From NCBI GenBank assembly GCA_037577475.1, contig CM075202.1, positions 7,548,501 through 7,612,500 of the forward strand: DNA of 64,000 bases, given 5' to 3'. Of the stretch, positions 1 through 29,649 are shown piece by piece (the stretch's first letter is position 1; every line of letters begins with the position of its first letter). Origin of the DNA: Chaunax sp. Z400 (taxonomy: Eukaryota; Chordata; Actinopteri; Lophiiformes; Chaunacidae). The notes beneath the pieces were generated by a model, which made no database searches, had not been told where the DNA came from, and saw only the letters and a list, made by a program, of their open reading frames with translations. Made by a program: the position numbers and the translations under genes.

Positions 1-2439
1 CCGGGGTATTGAGCAATTCTGAATGTTCTTCCTCCAATCTGCTCAGATTCGATTAATCCTGACATTGTCTGACTCCCACTGCCAGAGCAAAAAATGGCTT
101 CCCTGGCTTGTTAAAATCAGAATAGGTACGCTATGATGTCATGCTGGCAGGGGACGCGGCCTGAGCTGATTGATGGCAATACAAGCCGAATGGGACCCCT
201 GATTTTGTGTCTGATTCACTTGTGGGTGGGATGCCATTTCTCCTGGGCCTGGAAACAATTGTGGGTTAAATTTAGACGCTACATCCAGAATGAAAACTCA
301 ACCACTGAGCTCTGTCAGGTTCCACAGCCCATTTGTTTGTTGTTAGCTCTTAGTCACCTTCGCCAAGAAAGGTTTTACATCTACGTCCATGTTTATCCGT
401 CTCTGTTCTCTCTCCCTCGTATGCCGCCTCCTTTCTCTATCCTCTCTTCTCCTCTTATTCTGTTCATTTGCTTTTCATTTCACTCTGACTCCACATGTGC
501 TTTTGATTTGTTAATGATAAAGATGAAGAAGTCGTTGAAAATGTACCCTAAAGGTTTGTTTTGGGTTTTTTTTTGTTTTTTTTTGTTTTGTTTTGTTGTT
601 GTTTTTTTATGGGAGTTGGCAAAAATTTTACCTCTCTAGGTGGTAAATTACCATGTTTACTAAGGGAAATCTATGTCACCTATGGTTTAATTTTATTATT
701 TCATAGTAATGCCATGTGAGCACATCAATACAACATTATTATCGTGTATGATATGTATTGGCCTGACTTGTTTAAAGATTTAATTCTCAGTCGATATATA
801 CTTATTTTAGGAACATCTAACTTCATTTTATTATCCTTATTAAATGTATTGTAGCTACTAATGTTTTTTTGCTTTTTGTTTTTTCGTTGCTGATTATTCT
901 GCTGATTATTGTTGAGATTAATTTAATTATTCATTGGTCCATAAAATGTCAAAAATTGCGAAAAGAAATCTCACCACAATTTCCCAGAATTTAGAGTGGC
1001 ATCCTCAAATTGTTTCGTTTGTCCAGGCAGCAGTCCGAGATTCTTCATTTAAGGTCAAAATAAAGAAAATCAGTAAATCCTTACATTTAAGAAATGTTTG
1101 ACTTCTTTTTTCAAACTTTTGCTTTTAGAAAAATACTTTTGAGCATACGTCACTTTAACCAAGGTCATGATGCCCTTTTTCTCAAATGAAAGCATACTTC
1201 AATAGTAATGCTTTAATATCATCAAAGCAGAACATAAATCACACATTCCAAAATGTTTTGTGCAACAGTTAGCATTCAAACTTTAACTTTAGTGTTCATT
1301 ATTGATCTACTTCACTTAACTCCACAGTCTGCATTAAAGATATCAATAGATGCTTCCAACTTGTCTTTTATTTGCACTAATGAATTTATTTCCCTCAGAA
1401 ACTCCCGCAGATTACAGTGGGACGAAAAAGAAACGAATGCTACAAAAAGCAGATAATACTCTCTCCATTAAAAGAAGAATATCTTATCATTTGAACAAAT
1501 ATCCTCGAACATTAGATTACATTCACTTTCTTAAACGTATATTTCCAGAACAAATATTCTTTTATATTCAGGTCAATTACACAAAATGCCTCTGTGTAAT
1601 ATTATTACTCTGTAAAGCCAAAGCAGTCTGTAGAAAGCCTCTTAATCCTCCATCAGAACGAATCACTCTTCCACACAGCCCTGTCCTCTCACATTAGGGA
1701 TGTATACCGGACATTATAGCCTCTTTCTGACTGCAGTTTTGTCCATCTGTTCCTTGTTATAGTAGCTAACTCCTCAAATAACATAAAACCTGATAATACC
1801 TTAACTCATTTATCGTACAACACCATCACAACTGCAATCATTGCTGAGACCGGCTGTCTCTTAAACATGTATTCAAGACCAAAAACAAGAAGTTCACTGC
1901 CCTGTTGCTCCACCCTGCAGAAGATTTGTAACGCAGACTGGATGTTGGATGGAGGCGCCTGAACTCTACACTAGTGTCATATTCTTGGACTCTGCGCTGT
2001 CAGATGTTTTGAGGTTGATCCTGGAGGGGCTCCTGAGCTTGTTATTGTTGAAACGCTGTCAGCTGAACGAACACGTAGTAGTCCAAGAGCCAAGAGATTA
2101 ATAATGTGAAGCTTTGCTAAAACAAACTATTAAGAGGATGCAATTTCTCCTGGACCACCAGGGTGAACTGTCTTCTCTGAAGCTCGGGCAGTCCCACACG
2201 TTTGTGTTACAGTCCTTATGAGGAGCTCTCAGGTTTGAAGCTTTCAGATTTGATGAATGTGTTGCAATGGTTCAGAGATCAGTAATGAGACCAGCCTTCT
2301 CTCAGCCAAGGGTTTCTTCTTACCATCCTCATGAATGCCGGATCTCAAAAATGTCTTGAGTGAATTTCTTCAAGTTTGCCGCAAATGTCCGCTTGGACTC
2401 AACGATAAATTGTCAAAAAAGGTCACAATGACCATACGT

Positions 2440-2762
2440 CCATCCCGGGTTGGCTGGAGCCTATCCTGGCTGACTTTAGGCGGGAGGCAGGGTACACCCT
2501 GGACAAGACACCAGTTCATCACAGGGCCACATAGACAAACAACCATTCACTCTCACGCCTACGGTCAAATTTAGAATCACCAATTCACCTATATTGCATG
2601 TTTTTGGTGGTGGAAGGACACCGGAGAACTCGAAGGGAACCCCATGCAGACACGGGGAGAACATGCAAACTCCCCACAGAAAAGTCCCAGGTTCCTCAGG
2701 TGGATTTGAACCCAGGACCTTCTTGCTGTGAGGCAACAGCGCTACCCACTACGCTGCCCCTG
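2440..2762 (-). repeat. tRNA-headed SINE-like interspersed repeat, copy 1
   Basis: Read on the minus strand it starts with a tRNA-like head: an A-box-like stretch with GTAGTGGGTAGCGCTGTTGCC character, then a B box GGTTCAAATCC. The body follows, with the phrases TTTGCATGTTCTCCCCGTGT and CTGTGATGAACTGGTGTC that are very common in teleost genomes. Related copies occur at 26630-26880 and 58270-58545 in plus orientation. I know the family by sight but cannot assign a repeat-library name. Confidence 0.75.
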
Positions 2763-3347
2763 TTTTATATTTTAACTCAAAAATTCATATGCTAATAATG
2801 ATACAATTACATACCATTGTTTAATAGGATAAAATTTGGTTGGGTACTGGATTGGTGACATCTGGGATCCAGTTGAAAGTGTGCAGAAGCCCAAATCTGC
2901 ATGAAGTTTACGTCTGTCCCCAACCGAAGCCCTCCAAATGAACAATCTTTACTACACCGGGTCATTTGGGACACTTGGCCTCACATGGATAGAAATACAA
3001 GAAAACACAACAAACATTTAGATGTGGGCATAAGCAGCCGGCCTCCCCTCTTAACGTGACCTTTTCACAGTCTCGTGAACCTGCAGCCACCAGTTTAATG
3101 GTGGCAGCTTCTCGACGGAGCAGAAGGCAGATCTATATCATGAAGCCACTTGGCAGCTTCTCAACATCAGGAACTTGCAAATGCAGAATGTTAGAGCGCT
3201 GATGGATCAGAACCAATGGACATGTGCTGGACAATAACAAACCATGAATTTCTAAGCATTCCCATACGCTGTGTTGTGGTCCATGTTGTTGAACATGTGG
3301 TTCTCATTGTGGCCAGACCTTTCTGTTTCTCTTTCTTTTTTTTCTCT

Positions 3348-3348
<1 letters not shown>

Positions 3349-3381
<33 letters not shown>
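3349..3381. repeat. (CT)n microsatellite
   Basis: About 16 uninterrupted CT units in a pyrimidine-rich stretch of the scara5 intron. Confidence 0.95.
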
Positions 3382-3387
<6 letters not shown>

Positions 3388-4106
3388 TTACACACCATTT
3401 GGCTTTATTTCACTCGTTCTCTCCAAGTATAACAAACCTTTGGATTTAATCCTTAGACCAGTTGTAAGACCCAATTTGGCCTTAATTTTGGCTGCTATAT
3501 GTGTGTGAGTGAGTGTGCGTACGTGCATCTGTGTGTGTGTGTGTGTGAATGAACTATAATATATTTTGGTCCCATGTTATCTCTTTTCATTATAATATAT
3601 CATAGTGATAATCCACAAGATTCTTGCCTGCCTTGATTTTGGAAATACTTTTGATACTTTGAAGCCATCCAACATGTTGAAACACTAAAGACAGTCAGTG
3701 ACTCTGTGGATTCAGTGTCTCTTATATTGCTCTACTGATTATTGCTCTCATTGCAGCTTCTATATCTGAGGAGAAGAACAGCAAATGTAAATTTTTAGAA
3801 GTGTCATTTTTGTAGATATGATGTAAATTATTACTTTACACTTAATGGATTAGAATTGTACAAGCAACACTTTTGTCAAAACCTATAAAACTCTAAACGG
3901 CTGGTTACTGGAATTATCTGTATTCTGTTAGCGAAGTCGAGTTTTCCTTTTCATCACTTGACTTTGTTTGTCACACACTGCATCACTAAACATCACCAGT
4001 TTTCTTCAGTCCTTGAGTATGGCTATCAATGACAAAGCATTATTTGTATAGTATTACCCATGAAGCACATCATAATTTGTCATCATATTTGTGTTTCTTT
4101 CTGCAG

Positions 4107-20138
<16,032 letters not shown>

Positions 20139-21830
20139 ACCTTCACGATGTGGACACTGCCACAGCAGCCGAACAGCTCCTTAAACGGTGCCTTATCATT
20201 TTAAGAGGCTACAACGTGCACGACGTCCCACCATTGCCCGGGGTGTCACGTCAGCGATGGTGCCACATCTCCTGACAAACCTCCATGGTTGTGCATGACA
20301 TAAATCTGCAGCTTTTTTTTATGAGTTTATGATCAAATATATAGCGACAGGACTGAATCGTGGGAGAAAATGTACACATTTTACAAACTTTGCATCCGTA
20401 AGAGCTGGAACATGGGGATGATCGGATGACAGGACTCTTCATCAGGACTGCTTCATCAGACAGTGATGATCTCCAGTGTGGGGAAGGAGCTAATCCATCA
20501 TCCAACAAACTCATCATCCCAGAGCTTTCATTTGTTAGCTGTCATGTGTTGCTGAGGAGCAAAATGACACATAAACAAACTGGGAAGACTGTGTCACTGA
20601 CAAAATGATTTTACATTTACTGGCAGCTTCATAGTATTATTAACGGATGGCTTTTGAGTGATGCTAAACATGCCCAATGTTGCCTTATGATATATCATAT
20701 AGCATTAGCCAGTAAGCAAACATTAGATGACTTGCAGGTCAGAAGCAGTTAAAGCTGGTTTAATTTTGGGAGAAACTTTTCAACTTTTTTAAAACTTTGA
20801 CTGTTAATATTTTTACTTCTACAGATGCTCTGTGGTTTTATGTAAACAAAAAAAAAAATTCTGTTCACATCCAGTGTCACCAAATCCCAATGTGTGTCTC
20901 CTTGATGTCTAACAATCATTGAGAACGTTTCCTCCCTCATAGAACATTTGCAAAGCAGATTTTTTAAATATTCTAATAACGCATTGTTTACTGTACATCC
21001 ATGTTTGCTAACAGTCTTCTTCTTCCATCCTTTGCTGGCATATTGCTACAGATCTCTGCTCATTATTGCCGTATATGCCATATACACTTATGCCATATAC
21101 ACTTATATTATTATAAGTGTTTGATCAGCGTAACAGGACTGTCCGGTGCAGCAGCTGCATCTATTTGTGTCTTCAAACAGAGACAACTTGTAAAGTCAGT
21201 GGTCCTTAGCACTGTTAGTGATCCAAAACTCATACAGGGTACCCTTAAATGAAAAAAAAAAGTTGTTTTAATCTCCTCTTATCAATGTGTTTATATTTTA
21301 TAAATATAGAGGTATTATCTACAGTAAATCTTACATTATTACATTACATTCTCATCAACTCAGGAAGCTGTTTCCAGTGAGAAAATCTCTGATAGACCCA
21401 CTGTATGTTATTTGCCTGACATCAAAGCATAAACACAAAAAGTGTCAAGAAGTGTTAGCGACAAGCTGGTGAAGTATTTAGCATTTATGTAGTTGGTGGA
21501 GACCAAAATGGAGTTAAAAGGAGCGATGAAGAGATTTATTTCCATCAGGAGGACACAAACATGATTCCAAATGATTGCTTATGTTGCTCCGTGTCTTCTG
21601 AATGTGCAAATTGGAAAATGTTTGCAGCTCATAAGTCCCATCTATGTGAGAAGATAGTATATTTTGAGGTTGAGTTTTTCAGCTCTTTGTTAACACAAAG
21701 CGGCCAAAAATCATTCGTTCCACGTTTTTCTAGACGTCGATTTAACCTGCAAAACAGCAAAGCAGTGTTCACTGTGAGATTTCTACTTATATAAGATTAA
21801 AATGAAAAAACAAAAGAACACGCAATAAAC
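20139..21830 (+). other. probable scara5 3' UTR
   Basis: Follows the scara5 stop directly. No AATAAA was found within the first few hundred bases; a candidate signal AATAAA lies at 21824-21829. The extent is inferred from that signal only. Confidence 0.35.
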
Positions 21831-24800
21831 AAAGAGTTTGGAAAGGGATACTACCCACTTTGACAGATGACGTGATTCCGAAGAAGAGCGAAAAGATGAG
21901 TGTACACAGATGGATGCATGGATGCCTGCCCTGTACGATTTACAGCGGTGGGTCTGTCAGTGTTTACTGCCAAACGTTAGGTTGTTTCAGCATCCATGCA
22001 CATGTATGTGGACACACACGCACACAAACTAAACCAACCATAGCAGACAAACTTTTTCTTTTGAGCTTTATGCCTCTCTCAGTGGGGTTTAATCTTTATG
22101 ACTGCCATGAAATCCAAAAAGGCTGGTGCCTCCCAAGTGTCCTGGCTCACCTTCCCTTCAGAGCCAACAGGAGACATCGAGGTTGGAATAAAATATATGC
22201 AGGAAATTGTTTCAGTACCCAGTCATGTTTTCTATTTAAGAGTTTGCCATATTTTTTTTTAAATTAAAAGAATAACTAAAAATAACTCACAAACATATAT
22301 GTCCCCCCATAAGAAGCTGCTGAATTCTCTCTGATCCCATATACTTTATTGATATCTAAGTCTAAGCTGTACAGTCTGGCCTGGTTTCTTTTCATGAAAA
22401 TTAATCTGCACACATGTTGCAAAGGAGGGAAAACTGTTGGATTTGATTTTGTCTTTTCAAGGCAGCGCAGCGAGAAAATGACTTCATGTGCCGTGGTGTT
22501 TGTCGACGGTTTGTCTTCTGAATCACCACTCTGCCACAGAAGGAGACGAATTAAAGGGAAAGGGAAAAACGAGGTAAAACGAGGTGAGAAACCAGAGACA
22601 ATAAACTAGTGTGTTATAAAAAAAAAAGTTTAAAAAATTTAAAAAGCTTCAGCATAACAGAAGGGAATTTGTACATTTTCCTTCAAAGCTTTATTGGATA
22701 ATTTCATTAATAGCTTCACTTCTGGTACATTAAGCTCAGATCATTCTGCATGTCTGTTTAAACCTCATACCTTCTTTGTACCGCGTTTAGAGCAAGCACA
22801 GCTGGATACATGACAAACAGCAGAGACGTCTTTTCGGCCTAACAGGAAGCTCCTTTTCATTGAGTCATAAGAGTAATAATAGTCCTGTATGTTTCTTATT
22901 GACACTATTTGGACTTAAAGACACACATGTTAAAAAAATAACACTACTTCATGTATCTCAGGTGTAACTTGGGTGTAATTCTACTGCGATATACATTGAA
23001 ACCATGAGTTTATTAATCTAATCGATCAACAGTAAATTAATCGGCAGCATTGTCTGCTTCAGCTTGTTTGATGTGAATATTTCCTGCTTGTCTCTTTTGT
23101 CTTTCTTTTTTCTGTTTTAGACTTTTCAGACATTTGAAGATGGCAGCTTGTACCCCGGGAAATAAGGGATTTTTTTTTCACTTGATTAATCAAGAAAATA
23201 ATTGACAGTTAAATTGTTTATGAAAATAATCATTATCTCCTGCCTTAAAGCACAACAATGTCACCAAAATGGAGACAAGGTGAGACTTTAAATAAAGTCA
23301 AAGAATATCATCCCTATAGCAGAAATACAGCAGATTCGTTTTATATCTGACAATTTCTCTCAGATATCAGGCAGGAGAAATTCATTTCTCAGCACAGTGA
23401 TGAAACAGGACATGGAATTTATACGCCGACAGTGACCGAACTTCATCACCTTCATCATGCACTAAAATGGTAGAGTGTGCTGGTGTTTACTGAAGATTAT
23501 TTTTCTGATTTCTGGGCAGTTAAATCCTTCAAATGTAGAAATGATTTTTTTTTAAAAAGGCAGATTTCTGACTTCACCTTGTAGCTTCCAAAGTACAAAG
23601 TTACCATAATGTAATTATTATCCAGCTATGCTTAACTTAGGAGAATTTGTCTTCAAGTGCACAGAGAAAAACCGACTTATGGAGTTTCAAAGTAAAAAAA
23701 ACGGCAACATAAAACAGTCAATATATGAGCAACTTGATAAACGCTATTATTACTCTTTCATGTTCTGTAGTTTATTTTTTCTCTGTGCCATTAGGTGGTT
23801 AAAATGAGTGAATGGAACAAAATAGAAGTTTACAAGGCCGAGGAGTTTTCTACTTCGCCACGAATGTGTGTGTGATAGAGTGTTATCCTCTTAAACACGC
23901 AGACACGCTCATGTAATATCTGCTCTGTGTTTCTGTGCAGCACCAAAGTGGAGCTGACAGTACGACTGAGTGGCAGCCAGGCCTTTATGTGTCTAGTCTT
24001 GATGTCTCTCATTCATCATATAAAGGCGTCTCGTTCAAAACATTCACTTTGGGGTTATTGCTCAAAGCTCTGGCCTTCTAAGACGACAAAGATAACACAG
24101 AGGGATCCTTTGGTATATTTCCACTATATGCTAATTTGACATCTTTGTCTGTTTTAAGCAGAAAAGCAAAGAAAATATCATTGATTGAAGTTCCTGTGAA
24201 ACATTTTCTCTGAAAATAGTTTTGTATTTACACAGGATTCTTGACAGGCCTTTAATATTCATTACAGCAATGTTGAAGCAGGAACTATCAGTGCAGCTAT
24301 GATTGCAAAGCTCCCAGCTTTGGTTTCTGTGCTTGTCTGCAGCTGAAGAGAGACAGTGAATCAACTTTTCTGTCATTTCCTTTTTAAGAGTTGGAAGTGA
24401 TCTCGCTCCTCGTTATCATATGCTTGGTGGTTTCCAGCAGATTCGACTGGAACTGGCAAAATATGGCAGTGGGTTCTCTCATCCTTGGCTATGACATTTA
24501 TGATCTTGAATGATAGGCTAGCAGCAGCTGATCTTCATACGTACAGACTGTTAAGATCAATTTCAACACTAAAAGTCAGTTAGGCTTATTAGTCACAGAT
24601 AAATTAGGAGGTTAGTTTATTGGTGGGAATGCGACACCATTTCCACTGCTGCAGAAAATCTGTGTTTTTATTCTTCTCTCACTCATGACTCAATGTTTAG
24701 CTCCCAAATATCAATTACAGAGATTTGATTCAATACTTTTGTATCCTACTATGAAGGGCAACATCTTAAACAGGACTGGGCACAGAAAAGATAGTCCTAT

Positions 24801-26629
24801 TATATGTTTTTATTATGCAGATTAATGAGTATGTATTAAATATCAGGTCAAGAAATCTTCAACTCCTTTGCATATCAGGAAGAAATCAAAGGTTGAAATT
24901 TGAATAACATTTTTAAGGACATGGCTGCTGACTTTCACCTCAAGGTGTGACATAGTTGCTCTTGCGGTTTACAGGTAGAGAACGATTATGAAGAATTAAC
25001 AGTCCTTTAGGTTACTCTTTGTGCTTTATAACGTCTGGTTGTTTTCTTCACTGATTCTGATTAGGAATAACATTCCAAAAAGTTGAGATTGAGAAAGTTA
25101 AGATTCCTGAAACTCCAGTTCCTGGTAAATGTGAGTTCTGGAGAGTGTAACATGTGAAATGAATGCAGACCAATCACATTCCAGAACCTTATGGCCACAA
25201 TTTAACCAGCAAAAACATGCGGTGTCTGTGTCACCTCCAGTTGACCATCTCCTCACAACTAAATGTGTTTTGACTGATGCTCTCTGTCAGTGAAGCTGCA
25301 GCCAATCAGATGTCAGAAGGATAAAAGTGATGAGATGTGATTTCCTGATTGGTGAGAGGCTCCCTGACCTCAGATCAGTGCTTGAACCTCATGGGGTCAA
25401 ATAGCTGGAATACTTTGAAAATGTCTTTGAAAGTGAGAGCGCATCTCAAACTAGGTGCACTTAACCACTTAAATGTTGTTTGTTTTGTAATGTATGCTTG
25501 GTTATACAAAGACCTTACTCTGCCACTTTGTCATATTGACTCAAAGCACACATGCCCATACGTGTGTCTGCTTTGTATAACATGTGCTGGTCTTAACATA
25601 TAAGGGCTATGGAGTTAACGAAAAAAATAAAAGCCTAAATCAAACAAGATTGATTCAAGAAAATACTTGATAAAGTGCTTCACGTTTTTACTTTATTTTC
25701 TGGTGATTTTTGTACCACTAAAATGCTGTATATGCACTGCTGAAATAATAAAGTAGAGACTGAATGTCAAACAGGCTAACTTTGTTGTTCCTGATAATAT
25801 TGAATGGAAGTGAGGTAAAGAGACATGGAGGAAGTTGACTTGAAAGTGTGTGTGTGTGTGTGTGTGTGAGAGAGTTACACGCATGATCACAAGCGCCGGA
25901 GCACATGGATATGTACACCATGTATGTGCCTGGACCGTTCTGAACAGTAATCACAGGTATGAATGTTTCCACATGTGAAGCAGATGTAGAAATGACTGGC
26001 GGAAAAAAAATTACCTGATCCCCGACAAACCATAAAACCAGTTTGACCCTAGAGTATCTTTAATAGTTTGCAAGTAGTTTTATACATATGTAGATCAGAC
26101 TTGAGCCCTGATTTGGTGAAATCTGTTTCTAGAGATGTTACTCAGGCAGATAATTTAACAAATAGGAGGCAAAAATGTCATCAAACGATTGTTAACAATC
26201 AGCAATGATCAATACTAATGACTAATTGACACATAGCACATTTGATGAATGTATTGCCCAGGCATTTCTTCACAGCTGTTATCATGAAAGAAAAAGGAGG
26301 TGGTGCTGGACAAAGGGGGTTCAATTACACTAGAGAAGCAATGGCAAAAAAAATAAATAAAAAAATTCTTTTATGGCCCCAAATAGTTTTGTTTAGTAAT
26401 TAATTAAACAAAACATGTCAAAAGAGTAAAGTAACTACTTGAACCACTTTGAAAATAGGAATGTAATTGAATTACCTGCAAGTTACTTCAAAATGCAGTT
26501 AAACTGCTGCTTTAGATACTGGAAGTAAAACTGTGAGGTTCTGTATGTTAGAAGATGTTTGGATCACATCATCTCCCGATGAATACATTTCAAAATAATT
26601 CTGAAAATAGCATTCTTGTGGGGGTTTTT

Positions 26630-26880
26630 TTGTTAGCACTGTTGCCTCACAGTAGGGCAGGTCTGGTTTCAAATCCAGACCCGGGGCCTCACTGTGAGGA
26701 TTATGTAAGTCCCCCCTGTGTCTCATGGCTTCCCTTCAGGTGCTCCGGCTTCCTGCCATAGTCCAAAAACATGCAATGTGCATGTCTGTCTCTATATGTG
26801 TCGGCCCTGTGATGAACAAGCAACCTGTCAGGATGTAATGTGAATCTCGTCCAATGGATGGAAGGATGGATGGATGGAGA
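26630..26880 (+). repeat. tRNA-headed SINE-like interspersed repeat, copy 2
   Basis: Plus-oriented relative of the repeat at 2440-2762. It has GTTAGCACTGTTGCCTCACAG, a B-box-like TGGTTTCAAATCC, then GTCCAAAAACATGCA and CCTGTGATGAACAAG in the family order. It ends in a short GGAT-rich tail (ATGGATGGAAGGATGGATGG). Confidence 0.75.
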
Positions 26881-27537
26881 TCCAGCTATGTCAGCATGAA
26901 AATCAGCTACATAGCTGCATAATTTCAACTTCAGCAACGATACATCTGCATTCAGGAATGAAATATTTTCTTTTGTTTCACTGTACTTGTGCAGTTACAG
27001 GGATTTCATTTGATATGTTATTTGGTGGTAGACTATGACATAGTCCATTTAGCTGTTCTGGGACTTACAAATCAAATTTCAAATCATATGATCTCATAAA
27101 AATTAAGTTGAATGCTGTCTCCAAGGTTAGGAATTCATTTTGAATCTCAACTTTTGTGCCAGCATGGAGAAGCAGTCTTAGAAGAAAATTGGAAATTTGA
27201 TCATCAACAATAATTCTTCAGATCTAAAGCTCCAGAACAGCGACTAAATGGAAATTATGGTGAGATTGTTTTATCGTTCTTTCTTAAAACTGTAATAAAT
27301 CTGGTTTACTTTGAGTGCTGAGAGGAAAAAATGCTGTATTTACACGATTTAAGCACGTTCTGTCTCAGAATGCAGCATACGGTACATATCCACACTGAAA
27401 ACATATGTAAGTTCCTAAAAAGTGAGTATAATAATGCAATATCTTCACAGTGCCATTGTGAAATATTCATTGACAGATATTAACCCTCAAGCAGCAAGAA
27501 TGATCCATTCAAAGGACTTGACTCCCACAATAGCCCT

Positions 27538-27792
27538 CTATTTTATTTCAATCCATGAAACTGTGTAATTGTTCTTCACTTGATCATGACAGTAAGAATG
27601 CTCCTCTTCTTCACTCTGGGACTTTTTCTGTGGTCTGACCAGAGTGTAACCCATTCTGATTCTGTAAAGTGCACCATAGCGTGTGGCAGCAGAGTCCACA
27701 AACATGAGCTCATATCCCTTCAGGCGAACGAGTAACGGGGAGAGAGAGACAAAGAAATAGTCCCAGTCTTCCCATCCACGTCCATTTGTCAT
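27538..27792 (-). other. unidentified 84-codon ORF
   Basis: Open minus-strand frame starting MTNGRGWEDWDYFFVSLSPL and containing DSAATRYGALYRIRMGYTL, then an acidic EEEE patch. Its composition looks more protein-like than the surrounding shadow ORFs, and a second minus frame (27832-28038) lies just upstream, out of frame. I recognise no family. It could be a decayed transposon or retrocopy exon, or chance. Confidence 0.2.
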
Positions 27793-28839
27793 CGGACCAC
27801 ATTCCTACTCCTCTTCCTCATAATGAAATGGTTATCCCTCCACACAATGAAGAGAGCTGGTTGGGAACATCTGTGGTGGAGATGAAACGAAAATGGGATC
27901 ATGAGAGTTGGGGTCAAGGTCACCATCTGAGTGTGGAAATTCTTTAAGACAAGGCCAAATGACATTACAGCGGGAACAGATGCAGGCTATGACAAAGAAA
28001 TTACACAAATCTCTTCTTGTATTGCTCTTATTGCCCACATGTGCCCATGATTGTAACTGAGGCTTGAGTGGTGTAACAACCTCACATCATCACTACGCTT
28101 TATTACAAGGATAACCATTTACTGGTGGTTTAACTAACATGTGTGCTTTATCATAGAAAGAATTCCTAAAATACTGAATTCCAAAATGTATTCCTGGCAC
28201 AAGGATAACAATTAATCAAAAACCTTCAAGTTTATTGAATGTCCATGGGAAGAACTCCATTAAATAGGCTTAGACATGACTTGGTTTCTCGTCTGCCTAA
28301 CTCAGAAAAGCCTTTAAATCAAATATGATATGACTAATGTGAATCATGTAACACAGAAGTGACATGAAATTAAATAATGATAATTAGATTATTGAATAAA
28401 ATACAGAAATATTAATGAGACAGGCTTGTTATGTTTATTTTGGGGAAATATGCCTATTAATCAAACAATCAACAACAGAATAGTAAGTCAGATTTTTTTT
28501 TAAGAAAAATAATCATAACCTTTATATTTGTTTTCTTTCATGATATTTTAATGTCTGTTTGTTTTGTGATTAATACAATTTTTCTTTTTTAAGAAGCACT
28601 CATTCTATCTATACCAGTTGATTTTAATTGGTTGATTTTTAAAATGCTTGACATATATTAGTCGATAAAAAAAATTGTAGTAATAATTAGGCTCCTGCAA
28701 TTTTCCCGATTTGCAGCCCTCGATCATCATAGACCAGAATTTTTTAACGTGACTGACCTCAGCTGGTGAAGATTTGTATTACAACTAGGCCTATAATGGA
28801 TTTCAGAATTATGTGGAAATGGGGTCCGTGTATCTTTTG

Positions 28840-29085
28840 GTAATTCGATTTTCGTCTCAGAAACGGATATCAAAACCCGAAAAACGAGTGGTTATTTAAT
28901 TTTTCCTTTTAAAATACAAAAGCCAAAATTGAAACACAAAGCGTTTTCCTTTTCGTAGCCAAGAAGGGAGGAGTGACATTTTTAAATAACTTTTTGATTT
29001 AGATTTTCTGTTTTGAAAAAGAAATAATAAAATCATTAGAAAACAGAAATAAAAGCGGTATATATATATTTTTTATTTTTTTATT
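28840..29085. repeat. TTTTCG-rich dispersed repeat-like stretch
   Basis: Contains repeated TTTTCGTTTT-, AAAAACGA- and AAAACAGAAAT-like phrases of a kind seen in dispersed teleost repeats. It abuts the pbk promoter. Boundaries and family are uncertain. Confidence 0.35.
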
Positions 29086-29089
29086 TTCG

Positions 29090-29293
29090 TTTTCAGAGAC
29101 CGGATGCGGTCATCTGGCTTCAAAACAAGAGCGCCAAATACGAATGTGGGACTGCCGAATGAAATGAGGCGTTCAATTTGTTCCTCTGCGGCATCCGTAC
29201 AGCAACAGAGGGAGGGGGGAGGAATCAACATTTGAATGTTCGGCGGCGCGTTGTATCTGGCGCGGTTTTGTTCAGACAGCAAATGAAACGCAG
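29090..29293 (+). promoter_or_regulatory. pbk promoter / 5' UTR exon region with CHR-like and E2F-like sites
   Basis: A locally GC- and CpG-rich patch in AT-rich DNA, ending in a good splice donor (CAG|GTAATG, exon end 29293); the matching acceptor TTCCCCAG is at 29641-29648. It contains TTTGAA (29231-29236, matching the LIN54 CHR consensus TTYRAA), CGGCGGCGCG (29241-29250) and CTGGCGCGG (29257-29265, E2F/CDE-like). Such elements typify DREAM/MMB-regulated mitotic genes, which fits PBK. The transcription start is not determined. Confidence 0.5.
29236..29286 (+). other. short upstream ORF in pbk 5' leader
   Basis: ATG at 29236 opens a 16-codon frame closed by TGA at 29284-29286, seven bases before the inferred splice donor. 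It would be in the mature leader only if transcription starts upstream of 29236. Confidence 0.35.
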
Positions 29294-29649
29294 GTAATGT
29301 TACGTTTATGGACTGAAATCCTTACCATATTAACAACAGGAACTTTACGAATTATTTAGCATCAAAGCTAACTTTGCCGTTTACTATATTGTTAGCTACT
29401 TTTACTTTTGAGTTTGGTCGTAAATATCTACTGTGAGACATTGACACGATCTCGCTTCTTCAAGGAAAACTTGTCGAGGCAATAAACATTACTTCACATG
29501 CACCAAACATTATTTACTTAAGTTAATGTCATGTTAATACCCGCCAGTTTACTTTGTTTAGCTTGATAAGTCTTCTGTAATGCTGAGTATAGATAAATGT
29601 TTTGGGTCTTCAGCTCCTTGTTAAATATTTTGTTACTTGCTTCCCCAGA

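Larger units (their letters stand above)
1..4106. other. probable scara5 intron, no exon recognised
   Basis: No coding exon is supported here. The interval holds T-rich low-complexity DNA near 555-610, a SINE-like repeat (2440-2762) and a short CT microsatellite. The collagen exon at 4107 needs an upstream donor in phase 1, so this is most simply intronic sequence of the same gene. Confidence 0.6.
21831..29089. other. intergenic interval between scara5 and pbk
   Basis: No recognisable gene. Contents noted: a short (GT)n at 25845-25868, a SINE-like copy at 26630-26880, an unidentified minus ORF at 27538-27792, and AT-rich or homopolymer-rich DNA at 28430-28700. Short ORFs in all frames lack splice signals or recognisable motifs. 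Confidence 0.6.

Noticed and set aside
133..639. 168-codon plus ORF at the window start
   Set aside because: Low-complexity, ends in a poly-T translation (FFCFFLFCF), no splice or domain signal; most likely intronic chance.
3757..3786. Possible 30-nt scara5 exon just before the collagen exons (acceptor ATTGCAG, donor AAT|GTAAAT)
   Set aside because: It would give phase 1 only with a T as split base, making TGT instead of the expected glycine codon at the collagen start, and it has no recognisable homology.
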